Source: Ottowia sp.
GTDB lineage: Bacteria; Pseudomonadota; Gammaproteobacteria; Burkholderiales; Burkholderiaceae_C
Reading direction: 5' to 3'
Assembly: GCA_023228705.1 (NCBI GenBank)
Contig: JALOAS010000134.1
Coordinates: forward strand, 1 to 6,503
Length of the DNA: 6,503 nt
Shown piece by piece: positions 6,377 to 6,503 of this stretch; position 1 is the first letter of the stretch, and every line of letters begins with the position of its first letter. The position numbers and the translations under genes are program-made. Under the pieces are notes generated by a model. The model was not told the origin of the DNA. It worked only from the letters and a program-made list of their open reading frames with translations, and did not search any database.

Positions 6377-6503
6377 GGCTCTATGCCGTTTCGTGTGGAA
6401 AGCGACACCTTGCTCACCGCACTGCTGGTTGAAGTGGGTTTTGTGGCAGGTGCTTGAGCTTGGACATGCGCAGGTAGGCAATGGCGATGAAGTTCGTGCT
6501 TGT
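6377..6503 (-). mobile_element. IS end, right copy (inverted relative to the left copy)
   Basis: This is the same IS end as at the left edge, in reverse orientation, with the IS body running out of the window to the right. Its terminus reads GGCTCTATGCCGTTTCGTG inward into the element. It has 14 differences from the left copy over 127 bases, several of them clustered in the last transposase codons. It starts only 21 bases after the narK2 stop. Target-site duplications cannot be tested because the far end of each IS copy is not present. Confidence 0.8.
6414..6503 (-). CDS. Transposase, C-terminal fragment (partial at window edge)
   Basis: On the minus strand an open frame enters from the right edge and ends at a TGA at complement 6414-6416. 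It gives 29 residues beginning TSTNFIAIAYLRMSKLKHL and ending PLQPAVR. It differs from the left copy by a single residue (Q for W), although the DNA differs at about a dozen positions, so the two are diverged but functional-looking relatives. Family assignment (ISL3-like) is tentative because no catalytic motif is in view. Confidence 0.7.
   Translation of the reverse strand, partial: TSTNFIAIAYLRMSKLKHLPQNPLQPAVR

Noticed and set aside
4855..6432. A 525-codon open frame on the plus strand overlapping narK2
   Set aside because: It is an out-of-frame shadow of narK2, which has full family motifs, a ribosome site and an ATGA coupling to narK1.
1..6503. CRISPR arrays, tRNA or rRNA genes, phage or toxin-antitoxin modules
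   Set aside because: No regularly spaced repeats, cloverleaf-type sequence, phage genes or small paired toxin/antitoxin genes were seen in either strand.

Overview
The window looks like accessory DNA from a high-GC betaproteobacterium, probably a denitrifying member of the Burkholderiales such as Comamonadaceae or Alcaligenaceae. This rests on codon use, a paired NarK1/NarK2 transporter operon and the type of TetR-cupin-SnoaL cluster. The genus cannot be fixed from sequence reading alone.

Both edges are the ends of insertion sequences. Bases 1-127 and 6377-6503 are inverted copies of the same IS end: the last 29 codons of a transposase, its stop codon and a 37-base tail ending in a GGCTC-type terminus. 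The copies differ at 14 of 127 positions. Homology stops at exactly 127 bases on both sides, which is also a common assembly k-mer length. The window may therefore be a whole contig cut at IS copies rather than a proven composite transposon.

From left to right the interior holds: (1) a 287-base stretch with no intact gene and a possible scrap of coding sequence; (2) an intact TetR-family repressor on the minus strand, with a palindromic operator just upstream; (3) a decayed operon on the plus strand that the repressor probably once controlled, made of a cupin gene with one in-frame stop and a SnoaL-like gene that is frameshifted and cut short; (4) an intact LpxR-like outer-membrane lipid A deacylase gene starting 60 bases after the SnoaL homology ends; (5) a 396-base intergenic region whose right end carries a cluster of CTAG-centred inverted repeats; and (6) an intact, translationally coupled narK1-narK2 pair. 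An IS begins 21 bases after narK2, where narGHJI normally follows in related denitrifiers.

The two working parts are the LpxR-like enzyme, predicted to alter lipid A at the cell surface, and the nitrate/nitrite transporter pair, predicted to bring nitrate into the cytoplasm and export nitrite for anaerobic respiration. I found no strong evidence of a wholly new system. The most notable points are the symmetric IS borders, the intact repressor beside its dead operon, the switch-like repeats before narK1 and the apparent separation of narK1K2 from the nitrate reductase genes.
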